Assembly: GCF_000340885.1 (NCBI RefSeq)
Contig: NC_020291.1
Coordinates: 2,665,001-2,729,000, forward strand
From: Clostridium saccharoperbutylacetonicum N1-4(HMT)
GTDB lineage: Bacteria; Bacillota; Clostridia; Clostridiales; Clostridiaceae
DNA: 64,000 bases
Reading direction: 5' to 3'
The translations under genes and the position numbers were made by a program. Positions within the stretch are counted from its first letter, which is position 1, and every line of letters begins with the position of its first letter. Of this stretch, positions 62,769 through 64,000 are shown piece by piece. The notes beneath the pieces were generated by a model. The model was given only the letters and a program-made list of their open reading frames with translations, was not told where the DNA came from and searched no databases.

Positions 62769-63038
62769 TTATAAAAAAGTTCTTCGTGAAGCTTTTAATT
62801 GTAAATCAGTAACATCTCTAAAATAATAATTGTCATTACAAGGCCTATAAGTATCGTTAACCTCATCATAGATATATTTTGTAGGAGTGAATAGTAAATT
62901 TAATAGTGATTTGAAGACCTTTACAAGTAGTGTTGAAAAATTATATAAGTTCCTTAAAACAATATTATTAATAATGTCTTTATTGAAATTATAACTAGTC
63001 AAATTAGTTTTTGAAGTTTTAAAAGTTCTATAGTTCAT
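62769..63038 (-). CDS. Small protein of unknown function, 89 aa
   Basis: It begins MNYRTFKTSKTNLTSYNF and ends ASRRTFL. It is rich in Asn/Tyr/Phe/Lys, with a moderately hydrophobic stretch NIVLRNLYNFSTLLVKVFKS (about 25-44). AGGAGG stands 7 nt before the ATG and a terminator follows, so it is probably expressed. No family recognised. The 268-bp gap upstream holds only AT-rich promoter sequence. Confidence 0.62.
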   Translation of the reverse strand: MNYRTFKTSKTNLTSYNFNKDIINNIVLRNLYNFSTLLVKVFKSLLNLLFTPTKYIYDEVNDTYRPCNDNYYFRDVTDLQLKASRRTFL

Positions 63039-63307
63039 AATAAAACCTCCTAATTTATAAAGATTTTTATTAGTTATTTCTATAATCTAAATATATATCA
63101 TAAATAAAAAAAATACATCTTGGAGAAAATATTAGTTTATCAATATAAATTATAAATGAAGTAATTTATTTATGAAAAATATGATAATTTTATATTTATA
63201 TCAATTAATAGACTAAAATACTTAAATAATCATAAAATTGATAGAATTTTCAAACAATTACTGTAGGAAGTTCAAAATTTTTTTACAAAAGGAGTTGTTA
63301 TAAAGAA

Positions 63308-63595
63308 ATGACTATTTTATATTTAGAAGTTACATTAAGGGCTTCATGGGTACACTCATTAAAAGAAAAGAGAATGATATTAAAAAGTATAGTACAGAAA
63401 TTAAAAAATAAATTTAATATATCTGTATCTGAGGTAGACGAACAAGATATTCATCAGAAAATAATTATAGGTATTGCCGGATTATGTGCAAACTCAGCAC
63501 AATGTGATTCGACAATGGAAAATATTATAACTTTCATTGAGGACAATACTGATGCCGAAATGGTGGAAATAAGCAAAGAAGAACTTAGAGTATAA
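63308..63595 (+). CDS. DUF503 family protein (YlxP-like)
   Basis: 95 residues, matching the ~95-residue DUF503 family: LEVTLRASWVHSLKEKRMIL at the start, KLKNKFNISVSEVDEQD-type middle, and a C-terminal ENIITFIEDN. YlxP in Bacillus lies in the nusA-infB-rbfA operon and has been linked to ribosome maturation; this copy is elsewhere. AAAGGAG lies ~12 nt before the ATG. Confidence 0.88.
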   Translation: MTILYLEVTLRASWVHSLKEKRMILKSIVQKLKNKFNISVSEVDEQDIHQKIIIGIAGLCANSAQCDSTMENIITFIEDNTDAEMVEISKEELRV

Positions 63596-63600
63596 AAAAA

Positions 63601-63628
63601 TATAGGAGCTGAAGAACCAGTTCCTATA
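63601..63628. terminator. Stem-loop between DUF503 and DAHP synthase genes
   Basis: TATAGGAGCTG pairs with CAGTTCCTATA (one G-U) around GAAGAAC-type loop; AT-rich flanks on both sides. Probably a terminator for these convergent genes. Confidence 0.6.
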
Positions 63629-63673
63629 TTTATAAAATAATATTATCTAAATTATAGAGATTAATTTACTATA

Positions 63674-64000
63674 CTATACTTGCTCTGCAATATAGTATAG
63701 TAGCTGTTCAGTAGCGGCCCAGCCTAAACAAGGGTCCGTAATTGATTTCCCGTAAATATGTTCATCTATTTTTTGGCAACCTTCTTCAATATAGCTTTCG
63801 ATCATAACCCCTTTAATTAACTTGTTAAGTTCAGTATTATAATTTCTACTATAAAGAATTTCTTTTACTATACGAGGTTGTTCAGCAAATTTTTTCATAG
63901 AATTGGCGTGGTTTGCATCGACAATTACTGAAGGATATGGAAAATTATATTCGCTATAAGCTTCAGCAACTTTTATTAAATCTTCATAATGATAATTTGG
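63674..64000 (-). CDS. DAHP synthase, class I, C-terminal part (partial)
   Basis: On the minus strand the frame is open from the window edge to TAG at 63674, 108 codons. It reads IVDANHANSMKKFAEQPRIV, then VMIESYIEEGCQ and GKSITDPCLGWAATEQLL, the conserved C-terminus of AroF/G/H-type 3-deoxy-D-arabino-heptulosonate 7-phosphate synthases. The ATG at 63898 is an internal Met, not the start. The enzyme condenses PEP and erythrose 4-phosphate, the first step of aromatic amino acid synthesis. The 5' part lies beyond base 64000. Confidence 0.93.
   Translation of the reverse strand, partial: PNYHYEDLIKVAEAYSEYNFPYPSVIVDANHANSMKKFAEQPRIVKEILYSRNYNTELNKLIKGVMIESYIEEGCQKIDEHIYGKSITDPCLGWAATEQLLYYIAEQV

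Noticed and set aside
63674..63898. 74-aa independent protein
   Set aside because: The frame continues without interruption to the window edge and is the C-terminus of DAHP synthase; the Met is internal.

Overview
The window is AT-rich (about 70% A+T by eye), its genes have strong Shine-Dalgarno sites, and it carries a small acid-soluble spore protein, a Spo0E-like phosphatase, an [FeFe] hydrogenase, rubrerythrin, desulfoferrodoxin and oligoendopeptidase F. This points to an anaerobic, spore-forming Firmicute of the genus Clostridium. A solventogenic C. beijerinckii-like relative is my best inference from gene content, not a demonstrated identity. It reads as chromosome. I see no rRNA, tRNA, prophage, CRISPR array or intact insertion sequence.

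Layout. 1-3.5 kb: gene end, SASP, a coiled-coil protein of unknown function, a PilZ protein. 3.5-9.4 kb: an efflux island, with an MFS exporter divergent from a TetR regulator and then a heterodimeric ABC exporter. 9.5-18.4 kb: cell-wall enzymes (3D-domain protein; a glucosaminidase/lysozyme fusion), a hybrid histidine kinase followed by a REC-GGDEF-HD-GYP protein, a CBS protein and a lone CheD. 18.4-30.3 kb: UV endonuclease UvsE, then an oxygen-defence group (bacteriohemerythrin, rubrerythrin, desulfoferrodoxin and its truncated copy) and a four-gene sensory operon (REC-HDOD, FIST, kinase, REC-kinase), followed by a ferritin-like protein, nitroreductase and Spx/ArsC-like protein. 30.4-38 kb: an Hsp70/J-TPR pair, a DUF2167 protein, a lipoprotein and exported PepF. 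38.8-46.7 kb: [FeFe] hydrogenase, a membrane zincin, a SEC-C protein, a PAS kinase, GNAT and Nudix. 46.8-52.4 kb: two ECF transporter S components (one is BioY, with a BirA operator), a SIMPL protein and the agmatine-to-putrescine pair aguA-aguB. 52.6-64 kb: a DUF3810 zincin, a structured non-coding RNA locus next to an AgrC-like kinase, pepT, a Suv3-like helicase, a PRPP-synthetase-like protein, an NlpC/P60 hydrolase, DUF503 and the 3' end of a DAHP synthase gene.

The most unusual content is non-coding. A family of 314-bp palindromic elements (three copies) has conserved arms and an apical stem in which both strands changed together between copies. A second dispersed hairpin family has two copies. 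Four 49-bp tandem repeats after pepT each encode a terminator for the opposite strand. A ~450-nt RNA with a consensus promoter, strong stems and an intrinsic terminator ends in a 17-codon ORF just upstream of the orphan AgrC-like kinase; it is the best candidate for an undescribed system here.

Many genes stand alone between their own terminators. The clear operons are the ABC pair, hybrid kinase plus REC-GGDEF-HD-GYP, rubrerythrin with the desulfoferrodoxins, the FIST cluster, Hsp70 with J-TPR, and aguA with aguB.
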